Shown here: piece after piece, positions 18,363 through 27,297 of the stretch
Layout of the letters: the number at the start of each line of letters is the position of its first letter
Position numbering within the stretch: position 1 is the stretch's first letter
The notes under the pieces: model-generated
What the model was told of the DNA's origin: nothing
Database searches by the model: none
What the model saw: only the letters and a program-made list of their open reading frames with translations
Origin: Saprospiraceae bacterium
GTDB lineage: Bacteria; Bacteroidota; Bacteroidia; Chitinophagales; Saprospiraceae
Direction: 5' to 3'
NCBI GenBank assembly: GCA_016715245.1
Contig: JADKAS010000003.1
Location: 186,001 to 250,000, forward strand
DNA length: 64,000 nucleotides
Position numbers and translations under genes: made by a program

Positions 18363-19289
18363 ATGAAAAGATTTCAATTGTTACTCATCATTTGTATTGG
18401 ATTTATAAGTTTTACAGCTTTTGGTCAATCCAGATATTTTGATGAAAGATATATCTATACGCAATCAAATATTTATCCTCAATTAATCAATCCGGCTGTA
18501 TACGGATCAAAGATGAAGCACAACATTTTGGTCAATTACAGAAGAAAATGGGCAGGAATCAATGATGCTCCCAGTACCATCACGATGGCATATGACGGAC
18601 CTGTAGCTGATCGGTTGGGTTTAGGGGTTTTGGTATTGCGGGACAATTTTGGATTACTAGAAACTACAAAAGCAATGGCCGGTGCAAGTTATACGATAGT
18701 TGGGGATAATAATCAGATAGGCTTTGGTTTGTCGGGGGAATATATTAAACATGGATTAGGTTCAATAACTGATCCTTCCATCATTTCTGATCCCAGAGTT
18801 GTTCCTGCATTAGCAGGAACGGAGTATTTTGATGCTTCAGTGGGTATTTACGGTATTTACAGGAAAAAATTATCATATGGTTTGGTTTTGCCTTCATTAA
18901 TAAGTAGCAGAATCAATGATTCAGGATCTAATTCTACGTCAGAAGACAGAAATGTTGGATTTATTTTTCATGCCGGGTATGATATCAAAGCCACTCAGGC
19001 AGATGTAGTTTTTAAACCATCTGTATTCCTGAAGAATCTGGCCAATGTACCAACCCATCTCGATTTAAACTTAAATGTTTCTTTTCTTGAAGAAAAATTT
19101 ACAGGTGGAATTTCCTATACTGTCGGGGCTGATAAGAGATTAGGATTTTTGGTCGGTGCCAGTATTGATAAATTTCACTTTTACTACAGTTACAATACTT
19201 CCTCAAATCCTTTGCAGGATTATAACAACGGTTCGCATGAAGTAACTTTTAGTGTAGCCATTGCAGGAAAAGCCAAAAGTAATATGTAA
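18363..19289 (+). CDS. PorP/SprF family T9SS-associated outer membrane protein
   Basis: About 308 residues from the ATG at 18363. That start is preferred over the in-frame ATG at 18330 because it opens directly on a signal peptide (MKRFQLLLIICIGFISFTAF followed by GQ). The conserved N-terminal region YTQSNIYPQLINPAVYGSKM and the following NYRRKWAGINDAPSTIT are characteristic of PorP/SprF proteins, which form an outer-membrane barrel. Family members assist T9SS secretion and attachment of partner proteins with type B C-terminal domains. The partner is almost certainly the upstream 1067-residue protein. A strong terminator closes the unit. Confidence 0.92.
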   Translation: MKRFQLLLIICIGFISFTAFGQSRYFDERYIYTQSNIYPQLINPAVYGSKMKHNILVNYRRKWAGINDAPSTITMAYDGPVADRLGLGVLVLRDNFGLLETTKAMAGASYTIVGDNNQIGFGLSGEYIKHGLGSITDPSIISDPRVVPALAGTEYFDASVGIYGIYRKKLSYGLVLPSLISSRINDSGSNSTSEDRNVGFIFHAGYDIKATQADVVFKPSVFLKNLANVPTHLDLNLNVSFLEEKFTGGISYTVGADKRLGFLVGASIDKFHFYYSYNTSSNPLQDYNNGSHEVTFSVAIAGKAKSNM

Positions 19290-19324
19290 AGATTTATCAT
19301 TTTTGTGAAATATAAAATATATCA

Positions 19325-19357
19325 GGGTTATTGATTCGTCAGTAACCCTTTTTTTTT
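19325..19357 (+). terminator. Strong terminator with UUCG tetraloop
   Basis: A ten-pair inverted repeat GGGTTATTGA / TCAGTAACCC (one T-G pair) around a TTCG loop (19325-19348), followed by a run of T residues to 19357. It separates the PorP/SprF operon from queG. Confidence 0.92.
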
Positions 19358-19367
19358 AGAAAATCTT

Positions 19368-20309
19368 ATGAATTCAAAATCCAGTCTTACCCATTTTATA
19401 AAAAATGAAGCTTTACTACAAGGTTTTATGTCAATAGGCATAGGGAAGGCTGAGTTTATGGACCCTGAAGCCTTCAGACTGGAACAGTGGCTTAAACAAA
19501 ACTATCAAGGTGAGATGACTTATATGGAGAATCATTTTGACAAAAGAGTAGATCCGAGATTGCTGGTTCCCGGTGCAAAAAGTGTTATTTCCTTGTGTTA
19601 TAATTATTTTAATCCTGTAAAACAAAAGGACCCGAAAGCACCAAAAATATCAATGTATGCGTATGGAAAAGACTACCACAAAGTAGTTAGGAAAAAACTG
19701 GAAGGATTACTTCTGAGCATAATAAAAAAAGTGGGAGAAGTAAATGGTCGAGTTTTTGTAGATTCAGCTCCGGTACTGGAACGTGACTGGGCGAGAAGAA
19801 ACGGATCGGGTTGGGTTGGAAAAAATACATTACTGATAAACCCTAAAATGGGTTCCTGGTTTTTTTTAGGTGAAATCATACTTGATATTGAACTTGACTA
19901 TGATGGTCCAATAAAAGATCACTGTGGTACATGTACAAAATGTATTGACGCATGCCCAACGGAGGCCATCAGTCCCCAAGGTTATTTTATGGATGGAAGT
20001 AAGTGTATTTCTTATCTGACTATAGAATTAAAAAAAGACATTTCTTCAGAATTTGCCGGGAAAATGGATAATTGGATGTATGGTTGTGATATTTGTCAAC
20101 AGGTATGTCCATGGAATCGGTTTTCCGAACCTCATCTTGAAGAAGCTTTTTTACCCAAAGAAGAATTACTGGTAAAAACAAAAGAAGAATGGGAAAACCT
20201 TACGGAAGAAATGTATCAAAGATTGTTTGAAGGTAGTGCTGTAAAAAGAACTAAATATGCCGGACTGATAAGAAACATAAGATTCCTGGGAAACAAACCA
20301 TTACATTGA
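19368..20309 (+). CDS. queG: Epoxyqueuosine reductase
   Basis: 313 residues, the shorter QueG form without long C-terminal HEAT repeats. The cobalamin/catalytic half includes VISLCYNYF, YGKDYHKV, DSAPVLERDWARRNGSGWVGKNT, and the ferredoxin part has two cysteine clusters, DHCGTCTKCIDACPTEAI and CDICQQVCPWN, for two 4Fe-4S centres. The enzyme performs the last step of queuosine synthesis at tRNA position 34. Its stop codon overlaps the end of the convergent scpA gene by 9 bp. Confidence 0.93.
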   Translation: MNSKSSLTHFIKNEALLQGFMSIGIGKAEFMDPEAFRLEQWLKQNYQGEMTYMENHFDKRVDPRLLVPGAKSVISLCYNYFNPVKQKDPKAPKISMYAYGKDYHKVVRKKLEGLLLSIIKKVGEVNGRVFVDSAPVLERDWARRNGSGWVGKNTLLINPKMGSWFFLGEIILDIELDYDGPIKDHCGTCTKCIDACPTEAISPQGYFMDGSKCISYLTIELKKDISSEFAGKMDNWMYGCDICQQVCPWNRFSEPHLEEAFLPKEELLVKTKEEWENLTEEMYQRLFEGSAVKRTKYAGLIRNIRFLGNKPLH

Positions 20310-21059
20310 AACGGGTTGTTTCGGGCTTGAAATCCAAAAATTATTAATGCCTTCACCCTGTATAATAATTAACTGTTGCAGATTTAATAATTCAAGCAAG
20401 GCAAGAAATGTGACAACTGCATGCATTCTGTTTTCCAGCGTTAAAAAAAGCTTATCAAATGGAATCCGTTTATTTGATATAAGAATTTGACGAATATAGG
20501 TTTGCTGATCTTCAACTGAATAGGCGTAATTTACAATTTTTGGGACAGGTTTATTTGAGTCTTCTTCAAATCTTTTGAGAACTTTTTGAAAGGTCTGAAA
20601 TAGTTTATATAAACTCAAAGATTCCAGTTCTATATCTACCAAAGCTTTCTCAGAAAGTTCTTTAAATTCGAAGGGCAGATTTCCCCGAACAAATTTTTCG
20701 TTTCTGACATCTTCCATATGGCTCAGTTCGTGTAGAACTTCCTTATATTTTTTATATTCAAGAAGTTTTTGTACCAGTTCACCTCTGGGATCTATCTCAT
20801 TTCCCAAATCATCAAGTTCTTTTCTGGGAATGAGCATTTTAGCTTTGATACGCATTAAAGAAGCAGCCACCAGAATAAATTCACTTGCGATATCAATATT
20901 CAGACTTTCAAGGTGCCTGATATAATCCAGGAAATCCGTAGTTATTTTAGCAATAGGAATATCATGAATGTCAAGTTCATCTCTTTCAATAAAAAACAGA
21001 AGCAGATCGAAAGGACCTTCAAATTGAGGTAAAACTATCTGATAGGTATTCATCATCAA
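20301..21059 (-). CDS. scpA: Segregation and condensation protein A
   Basis: 252 residues. The N-terminal QIVLPQFEGPFDLLLFFIERDELDIHDIPIAKIT is the classic ScpA opening, here describing the Smc-neck-binding helices; the middle has the ASLMRIKAKMLIP motif, and the end has the winged-helix part (AVVTFLALLELLNLQ). ScpA is the kleisin subunit that bridges Smc heads in chromosome condensation. scpB is not next door. The start overlaps the stop of the GH3 gene by 4 bp (ATGA), which suggests translational coupling, while the 3' end overlaps queG. Confidence 0.93.
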   Translation of the reverse strand: MMMNTYQIVLPQFEGPFDLLLFFIERDELDIHDIPIAKITTDFLDYIRHLESLNIDIASEFILVAASLMRIKAKMLIPRKELDDLGNEIDPRGELVQKLLEYKKYKEVLHELSHMEDVRNEKFVRGNLPFEFKELSEKALVDIELESLSLYKLFQTFQKVLKRFEEDSNKPVPKIVNYAYSVEDQQTYIRQILISNKRIPFDKLFLTLENRMHAVVTFLALLELLNLQQLIIIQGEGINNFWISSPKQPVSM

Positions 21060-22561
21060 TCATTCATCAGATAAGGAGAAAGTTGGTCTGCAATTTTACG
21101 GTCATTTGAAAGCCTCGGTACTTTGTTTTGTCCTCCCAGTTTTCCCTGATCTTTCATATAATTCCTGAAGCTGTCTTTTTTCATAATACGAATCTTAAGT
21201 GGTCTCAAAATATTGCCCTTAATCAGATCTTCGTAGTATATGTTCTGAATACACATAGCTTGATCAACTTCTTTGGAAAAAGTTTCAGGGTTTTCCGGTA
21301 TTTCATCAAATTCGATAAACCACTCATGATAGGCACTTCCGCCTTCAGGAGGAGAAACCTGAGGTGCCACTGTAAATTCAATCACTCTGATGTTGTGTTG
21401 ATTGCATACGCCCATGAGAGCTTCTTCAACTTCTTTTCCGATGACATGTTCACCGAAAGCAGAGATAAAATGTTTCACTCTTCCTGATACAATCAGACGG
21501 AACGGATTCAAAGACACAAACCGGACGCAATCACCTATGCTATAGCCCCAAAGGCCTGCGTTATTATTGATTACAAGGGCATAATCCACTCCTGTTTTCA
21601 CCATGCTGAGATCAAGGCGCACCGGATCCTTTTTATGAGCGTCTTCAACTGGAATAAATTCAAAAAAGATTCCCGAACGGGTATTCAACAAAAGTCCGGG
21701 TCCTTCAAGCGTGTCCTGGTAGGCAATAAAACCTTCTGATGCCGGATAGGTTTCCACACTGTCAATTTTTCGGCCGATTAAAGACTCCAGTTTCGCTCTG
21801 TAGGGTTCAAAATTGACTCCTCCGTACATAAAGAGACTGTAATTTGGGAAAACTTCCAGAATGTTGGATTTACCTGTTTTTTCGAGGATTCTTTCGTAAT
21901 ACATTTGCACCCAGGGAGGAATTCCGCTGATTAGGCGCATATCTTTTTTATAGGTTTCTTCAACAATTTTATCAAGTTTTTCTTCCCAGTCGTCAATGAT
22001 ATTGGTATCATAGGATGGCAATTGGTTTGTTTTGATCCATGAAGGTACTTCATGATTTACAATACCTGACAATCTCCCCGTAGGAATACCTGCTTTTATC
22101 TCAAGTTCAGGAGAGCCGGAAAGAAAAATTAATTTACCTTTAAAAATATCCGCATTCCCTGATAGGGAAATATAATTCATCAATGCATTTCTGGCAGTGA
22201 CGATATGATTCGGCATACTTTCTTTTGTAATGGGTATATATTTAACACCACTGGTTGTACCGGAAGTTTTCGCCAAATATTTTGGTTTGCCAGGCCAAAG
22301 TACATTTTCTTTTCCCTGCAGAATTTGTTCAACATAGGGTTTGATTTCTTCGTAGTCTCTTACAGGAACATTATTTTTAAAATCATCATATGAAATAATG
22401 GATGCAAAATTGTGATCAGTGCCAAAAGTGGTGTTTTTTGCTTTTTGGACAAGATGTCGCATGATTTTTTGCTGATCACTTATAGCAGTAACTTTGGATT
22501 TGTCGATTTTTTTTCGGGAGATGTTGGCAAAAAGGCGGATCACACCAACTTTTAGATTCAT
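21056..22561 (-). CDS. GH3-family acyl-adenylate/amide synthetase-like protein
   Basis: 501 residues resembling bacterial GH3 proteins, which share the ANL fold. Motifs are KTTSGTTSG-type YLAKTSGTTSGVKYIPIT, the SGIPPWVQMYYERI segment, ETYPASEGFIAYQD and YSIGDCVRFVS, with the C-terminal KDSFRNYMKDQGKLGGQNK region. Plant GH3 enzymes join amino acids to hormones; the bacterial role is unknown, although the adenylation motifs appear intact. In many Bacteroidota it is conserved and near housekeeping genes. Here it overlaps scpA by 4 bp. Confidence 0.88.
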   Translation of the reverse strand: MNLKVGVIRLFANISRKKIDKSKVTAISDQQKIMRHLVQKAKNTTFGTDHNFASIISYDDFKNNVPVRDYEEIKPYVEQILQGKENVLWPGKPKYLAKTSGTTSGVKYIPITKESMPNHIVTARNALMNYISLSGNADIFKGKLIFLSGSPELEIKAGIPTGRLSGIVNHEVPSWIKTNQLPSYDTNIIDDWEEKLDKIVEETYKKDMRLISGIPPWVQMYYERILEKTGKSNILEVFPNYSLFMYGGVNFEPYRAKLESLIGRKIDSVETYPASEGFIAYQDTLEGPGLLLNTRSGIFFEFIPVEDAHKKDPVRLDLSMVKTGVDYALVINNNAGLWGYSIGDCVRFVSLNPFRLIVSGRVKHFISAFGEHVIGKEVEEALMGVCNQHNIRVIEFTVAPQVSPPEGGSAYHEWFIEFDEIPENPETFSKEVDQAMCIQNIYYEDLIKGNILRPLKIRIMKKDSFRNYMKDQGKLGGQNKVPRLSNDRKIADQLSPYLMND

Positions 22562-22961
22562 TTTATGATGATTTCATTTAAAAGGCAAAAATAGTGTAAT
22601 TATTTAAAATGTTAAGGTTGTGAATTAAAGAATCAACAATAACTTTAAAATGATGATGTAAAATTATAGGGGTTAACATTATCGGATGAAAATGAAAAAA
22701 CCGAAAAAATGTATGTTGTTGTAAAATATTTTAACAAAATAATGGTTCAACATGGGATTGTACTTTTTCTGTAGCATAAATTATTTCATTTCTTTTTGTA
22801 CATTCGTTATTATTTTGTGATCTTGATAAAAACTTATAGTATAAATGTATCCGTTATTAGTGAAAATAGTAAAAGAATAAGAAATATTTTTCAGGAATGC
22901 TTATTTTTCATTTTTTTGGAATAGTTTTTTCTATATAGTAATCAGTAAAAATATTTGGTGA
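22562..22961. other. Intergenic region, 400 bp, nothing recognised
   Basis: Divergent AT-rich gap between the GH3 gene (minus) and the TPR gene (plus). No convincing -7 element, hairpin with T-run, RNA gene or short conserved frame was found; promoters for both flanking genes must lie here. Confidence 0.4.
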
Positions 22962-23978
22962 ATGTACCTCAAAACAATAATCCAAGGCAGGTTGGAATTT
23001 GGTAATATTAAGAGTTATGAGAAAGTGACCAAAATGTTTTTGCAAAGAATTGAAACCTATTACAAAACAGACGTTCTTTTTAAATTTGAAGATATCTTTA
23101 AAGAAGAAGAACTTGCTTTGGAAATTCCCAGATATGTCAATCAGGTTACTGAAAAGGCATTTAAAGTAACCACAGGTATATTAGCATATTGTACTCAATT
23201 TGCTGTATCAGGATCAATAAGGGCCTGGTTGATTAAAGAAGGAGAGGTGGTTGGATTTGAAACATTGGAACCGGACAGTGATAAAGCAGCTGTTCAGTCT
23301 TTTGTAAAAGGACGAAAACTGGTAAAAGAAAAGGGAAGAGAATCTGAAGCTTTGTCGGCATTAAGTATGGCTATTGAAAAATACGACCGCCATGCTCAGG
23401 CTTATGAAAGAAGGGCAAAGGTTAATTTTATCATGAAAAATTACCATGATGCTCTAAGAGATTATGATAAATGTATACTTCTTGATTCCAGTATTCCCAC
23501 AGCTTATTATGGGAAAGCCAAAATTTATATTCAAAGAGGAGATTTTAAGGAAGCAATTCCGAATCTGGAAGAGTCTATAAAAAAATCCATTGCTTTGCAA
23601 ACTTTGTATTGGAAATCCAGAAAACTAAAGGCGGATTGTCATATAGAGCTTAAAGAGTGGGCAAAAGCTGCGTTTGACCTGAAATTGTTTACAGCAAGAA
23701 AATTTGATAAAACAGATCCCAATTTATTCTGGATGAGGAAAGCTTTATACCAGTATGGATTGGTATTAATTGAACTCAATGAATTTTCAGAAGCTGTTAT
23801 TGCTTTTGATAAGGCATTAAATACACAGGGTAAAGATGATGGAATGGACGAAGCAGAAATTCTTACTTTACGAGGCATTGCCAAACAAAAAGCCGGTAAA
23901 ACAGGATATATTAAGGACATAAAGGATGCTGCTCAGAAAGGAGGTAAAAGAGCAAAATCTTTACTTAAGAATTTATAG
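22962..23978 (+). CDS. TPR-repeat protein of unknown function
   Basis: 338 residues without a signal peptide, so probably cytoplasmic. The first 110 residues are a distinct N-terminal region (RIETYYKTDVLFKFEDIF, then SGSIRAWLIKEGEVVGFETL). From about residue 115 onward are tetratricopeptide-type helix pairs, for instance AYERRAKVNFIMKNYHDALR and AYYGKAKIYIQRGDFKEAIP, with the usual W/L/G/Y/A/P spacing. TPRs mediate protein-protein contacts; the partner is not evident from the neighbours. The gene is single, followed by a convergent acidic protein gene 35 bp away. Confidence 0.75.
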   Translation: MYLKTIIQGRLEFGNIKSYEKVTKMFLQRIETYYKTDVLFKFEDIFKEEELALEIPRYVNQVTEKAFKVTTGILAYCTQFAVSGSIRAWLIKEGEVVGFETLEPDSDKAAVQSFVKGRKLVKEKGRESEALSALSMAIEKYDRHAQAYERRAKVNFIMKNYHDALRDYDKCILLDSSIPTAYYGKAKIYIQRGDFKEAIPNLEESIKKSIALQTLYWKSRKLKADCHIELKEWAKAAFDLKLFTARKFDKTDPNLFWMRKALYQYGLVLIELNEFSEAVIAFDKALNTQGKDDGMDEAEILTLRGIAKQKAGKTGYIKDIKDAAQKGGKRAKSLLKNL

Positions 23979-24013
23979 AATCCTGTAACAAAAAAACTTT
24001 ACGTGTATTGTGA

Positions 24014-24499
24014 TTAATTGGGCCACATAATGGTCTCACCATCTTCTGCCACATCAGGAAGAATTTGAAACTCAACGGCTTCTCCTTCATCAAACCACAC
24101 CAGTAGTCCGATATCTTCAGATTCAATAAGATAAAAATTTGGATTATCTTCATCTGAAAGATCTTCAGAATTAGTAATTTCAATTCCAAGATTTTCAAAA
24201 AAATCTTCAAATTCATCCAAAGGAATTCCGACGACAGACCTTCCGTGAAGTGTATAAAAGGCATCACTACCGGATATGGAAACCAACTTCCAATCGTATA
24301 GTCTGTCAAAAACCAATGAAATTTCCAAATTGTCATAATGCCATGAAACCAGATCATCATTGACTTCTTCGTCTATACCTGGAATGTTTTCAATTTCATC
24401 AGGTTTGCCAAGCAGACTTGAGACTTGATCTTTAGTCATTCCGAATTTCAATTCACCGATACCTTCACCGAAATTTATTTCTTTAATATTGTTTTTCAT
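24014..24499 (-). CDS. Small acidic cytoplasmic protein, unknown function
   Basis: About 161 residues from the ATG at 24499; an in-frame TTG-like start further upstream (24544) only adds a hydrophobic stretch without a leader character. The protein is very acidic. The early motif ELKFGMTKDQVSSLLGKPDE resembles the helix-turn element that opens SmpA/OmlA-like and some immunity-type domains, but the rest is not matched to a named family. It ends with EDGETIMWPN. Isolated gene; function not assigned. Confidence 0.65.
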   Translation of the reverse strand: MKNNIKEINFGEGIGELKFGMTKDQVSSLLGKPDEIENIPGIDEEVNDDLVSWHYDNLEISLVFDRLYDWKLVSISGSDAFYTLHGRSVVGIPLDEFEDFFENLGIEITNSEDLSDEDNPNFYLIESEDIGLLVWFDEGEAVEFQILPDVAEDGETIMWPN

Positions 24500-24713
24500 T
24501 TTTTTTATTTTATAAATAAGGGTAAGCAGAAATCCATATTTCATGGAAAAGAAATCAAACTTACATGTAAATAATTGTATTGAAGTGTAAAAATAAGGAG
24601 AAAAGCGTTTTTTATTTGAATTATTAATTGGTTTGGCTAATTATTAACATTGAGAAGTATTAAAATGAAAACCAATTTAGGAGTTGTTTGTTTGATGTAA
24701 AGTTATAAATACA

Positions 24714-25115
24714 ATGGAGAATCCACGCATTTACACTCAAACCAGTTCGGGAATACAAATAAGTGTTGTTCCGAAATTTATCTCAAAAGATTCTAATCCA
24801 GCCATTGGCAAGTTTATTTTTTCATATGATGTCGAGATGGTGAATACGAGAAAAAATACAGTCAAATTATTAAATCGTCACTGGTTTATTTATGAAAGTA
24901 TATTAATAAAGAGAGAAGTCAAAGGAGAAGGTGTTGTTGGGGTCCAGCCCGAAATTGCTCCCGGAGAATCTTTTCATTACACTTCATGGTGTCCGATTAA
25001 TAGTTCAATGGGTAAAATGGTTGGTAAATATGAGTTTATTGATGAAGTAAGCAAAGAAAAATTTTCTGTACAGATTCCTGAGTTTATACTGACGGCTGAT
25101 TTTATTTTAAATTAA
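24714..25115 (+). CDS. apaG: ApaG domain protein
   Basis: 133 residues. The ApaG/DUF525 signature is well kept: GVVGVQPEIAPGESFHYTS, then MVGKYEFID, and the early strand GKFIFSYDVEMVN with LLNRHWFIYE. The fold is fibronectin-type III. E. coli apaG lies with rsmA (ksgA) and apaH, and Salmonella ApaG (CorD) has been linked to cobalt/magnesium efflux; the molecular function is unclear. Here it is separate from those genes, with 109 bp before purF on the same strand. Confidence 0.9.
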   Translation: MENPRIYTQTSSGIQISVVPKFISKDSNPAIGKFIFSYDVEMVNTRKNTVKLLNRHWFIYESILIKREVKGEGVVGVQPEIAPGESFHYTSWCPINSSMGKMVGKYEFIDEVSKEKFSVQIPEFILTADFILN

Positions 25116-25174
25116 AAATATATTTATTCAAACTTTACTTTCCGGATTATAAAATTTAATGTCGCGGAAATGTG

Positions 25175-25182
25175 TATTTTTG
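25175..25182 (+). promoter_or_regulatory. -7 element TATTTTTG before purF
   Basis: TATTTTTG fits TAnnTTTG and lies 42 bp before the purF ATG at 25225. No clear -33 TTTG was found at the ideal spacing. Confidence 0.4.
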
Positions 25183-25224
25183 CATCTTTTTACACCAGTC
25201 AAAATAAGATAAAAGTCTTCTTTT

Positions 25225-27123
25225 ATGAGTGATCAAATCAAACATGAATGTGGGTTAGCCTTAATCAGACTTTTAAAGCCTTTGGAGTTTTATCAGAAAA
25301 AATATGGAACTGCATTATACGGACTTAATAAAATGCAGCTGTTATTACAAAAGCAGCGAAACAGGGGTCAGGACGGAGCAGGATTGGTGACCATAAAACT
25401 GGATACTGAACCCGGAACACGGTTTATTTCCAGGAAAAGAAGCAATAGTCCACAATATCTAAAAGATTTGTTTGATGGAGTGTATTCCCATTTTCAGGAT
25501 GTAAGCCCTGAAAATCTAAATGATGCTGTCTGGCTTAAAGAAAATAAACCTTATGTCGGAGAGTTGTTGTTGGGACATTTGAGGTATGGTACCCATGGTG
25601 CCAATACCATTGAGACGGTTCATCCTTTTTTACGTCAAAACAACTGGATTACAAGGAATTTGGTACTTGCTGGAAACTTTAATCTCACCAATGTTGATGA
25701 ATTGTTTAATGAATTAATTGGTTTTGGTCAATATCCTAAAGAAAAATCAGACACAGTAACGGTACTTGAAAAAATAGGTCATTTTCTTGACGATGAGGTA
25801 CAAAGACTTTTTTCATGGTTTAAGCCTGAAGGATATTCAAATCAGGAGATTAATTCTTTGATTGTTGAACACCTGGACATACAAAGGTTGTTACAAAGAT
25901 CAACCCGTAAATTTGACGGAGGATATGTCATGGCAGGATTGATAGGACACGGAGATGCGTTTGTCATGAGAGACCCTGCAGGTATCAGACCGGCATTTTA
26001 TTACCATGATGACGAAATTGTTGTGGTTGCATCCGAGAGACCGGCTATTCAAACTGTTCTTGACATACGGTATTTTCAGGTGAATGAATTGAAGCCTGGT
26101 CATGCGTTGATCATCAAAAAGAATGGCAAAGTTTCAGAGGAGATGTGTAAGGATCCTGTTCAGAAAAGCCCTTGTAGTTTTGAGCGCATTTATTTCAGCA
26201 GGGGAACTGACAGGGATATCTATCTTGAAAGGAAAAAGCTGGGACAACTGCTGGTAGCCAAAATATTACATAAGATAGACTATGACTTGGAAAATACTAT
26301 ATTTTCATTTATTCCGAATACGGCGGAAGTCGCTTTTTTTGGAATGATGAAAGGACTTGAAGAAAAATTGAATGAGATAAAGACAAGAAAGATTCTCGAA
26401 TTACAAAAAAGTAATTCCCTTACAGAAGAAAAATTAACAGAAATTTTCAGATTATCGGTCAGAGCAGAAAAGCTGGCGGTAAAGGATGAAAAATTAAGAA
26501 CCTTTATTGCAGACAAAGCATCACGTGGATTGATGGTTTCTCATGTATATGATGTTACTTACGGTATTGTAAAAAACGAAGTGGATACATTGGTTTTAAT
26601 CGATGATTCAATTGTCAGAGGTACCACCTTAAAAGATACTATTATCTACATTCTTTCTACTTTGCGGCCTAAAAAAATTGTTATTGTTTCTTCAGCGCCT
26701 CAGATCAGATACCCGGACTGTTATGGTATTGACATGAGTAAAATGAAAGAATTTGTTGCGTTCAGAGCATTGATAGCATTGTTGGAAGAAGATGGTAAAA
26801 GCTATTTATTGCAGGAAGTATATCAGAGATGTGTTGAGCAGGATTCACTACCGGTTAATGAAATGACAAATCAGGTTAAATTTTTATATGATCAGTATAC
26901 TGACGAGCAGATTTCTGCTAAAATTTCTGAATTGGTAACACCTGAAAATATTTTGCCCGAAGTAAGTGTCATTTACCAGTCCATTGAAGACCTGCACAAA
27001 GCCTGTCCTGAACATAAGGGAGACTGGTATTTCAGTGGAAATTATCCAACCCCGGGAGGAATGAGGGTAGTCAACAGAGCTTTCATAAACTATATGGATG
27101 GTAATGACGAAAGGGCTTATTAA
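25225..27123 (+). CDS. purF: Amidophosphoribosyltransferase family protein (large Bacteroidota form)
   Basis: 632 residues, longer than E. coli PurF (about 505). The N-terminal nucleophile is Cys9 in KHECGLALIRL, so a short propeptide would have to be removed. KQRNRGQDGAGLV, LLGHLRYGTHG and the asparagine in AGNFNLTNV mark the glutaminase half. The PRPP-binding loop VLIDDSIVRGTTLKD marks the phosphoribosyltransferase half. A charged helical insertion (about 370-420) and a C-terminal extension (about 530-632) distinguish this form. It is expected to make phosphoribosylamine from PRPP and glutamine, the first step of purine synthesis. A second, ordinary PurF elsewhere in the genome is possible. 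Confidence 0.85.
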   Translation: MSDQIKHECGLALIRLLKPLEFYQKKYGTALYGLNKMQLLLQKQRNRGQDGAGLVTIKLDTEPGTRFISRKRSNSPQYLKDLFDGVYSHFQDVSPENLNDAVWLKENKPYVGELLLGHLRYGTHGANTIETVHPFLRQNNWITRNLVLAGNFNLTNVDELFNELIGFGQYPKEKSDTVTVLEKIGHFLDDEVQRLFSWFKPEGYSNQEINSLIVEHLDIQRLLQRSTRKFDGGYVMAGLIGHGDAFVMRDPAGIRPAFYYHDDEIVVVASERPAIQTVLDIRYFQVNELKPGHALIIKKNGKVSEEMCKDPVQKSPCSFERIYFSRGTDRDIYLERKKLGQLLVAKILHKIDYDLENTIFSFIPNTAEVAFFGMMKGLEEKLNEIKTRKILELQKSNSLTEEKLTEIFRLSVRAEKLAVKDEKLRTFIADKASRGLMVSHVYDVTYGIVKNEVDTLVLIDDSIVRGTTLKDTIIYILSTLRPKKIVIVSSAPQIRYPDCYGIDMSKMKEFVAFRALIALLEEDGKSYLLQEVYQRCVEQDSLPVNEMTNQVKFLYDQYTDEQISAKISELVTPENILPEVSVIYQSIEDLHKACPEHKGDWYFSGNYPTPGGMRVVNRAFINYMDGNDERAY

Positions 27124-27249
27124 TCCTTTGAGACAACTTTATTTTTTAAGGCAGGGAATATTTTCTGAAAAATTGAAAAAAGGATATAATATTATTTCCT
27201 TAAAAAAATTTTTATATATCCTTTTCGCCTGATAATCAAAGAAAAATAT

Positions 27250-27257
27250 TAATTTTG
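27250..27257 (+). promoter_or_regulatory. -7 element TAATTTTG before mreB
   Basis: TAATTTTG lies 41 bp before the mreB start at 27298 and matches TAnnTTTG. A TTCG at 27224-27227 stands about 22 bp upstream and may act as a degenerate -33. This is the likely promoter of the cell-shape operon. Confidence 0.5.
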
Positions 27258-27297
27258 CATCCCTAAAATAATTTCCAATCATTGAGATTTAAATATA

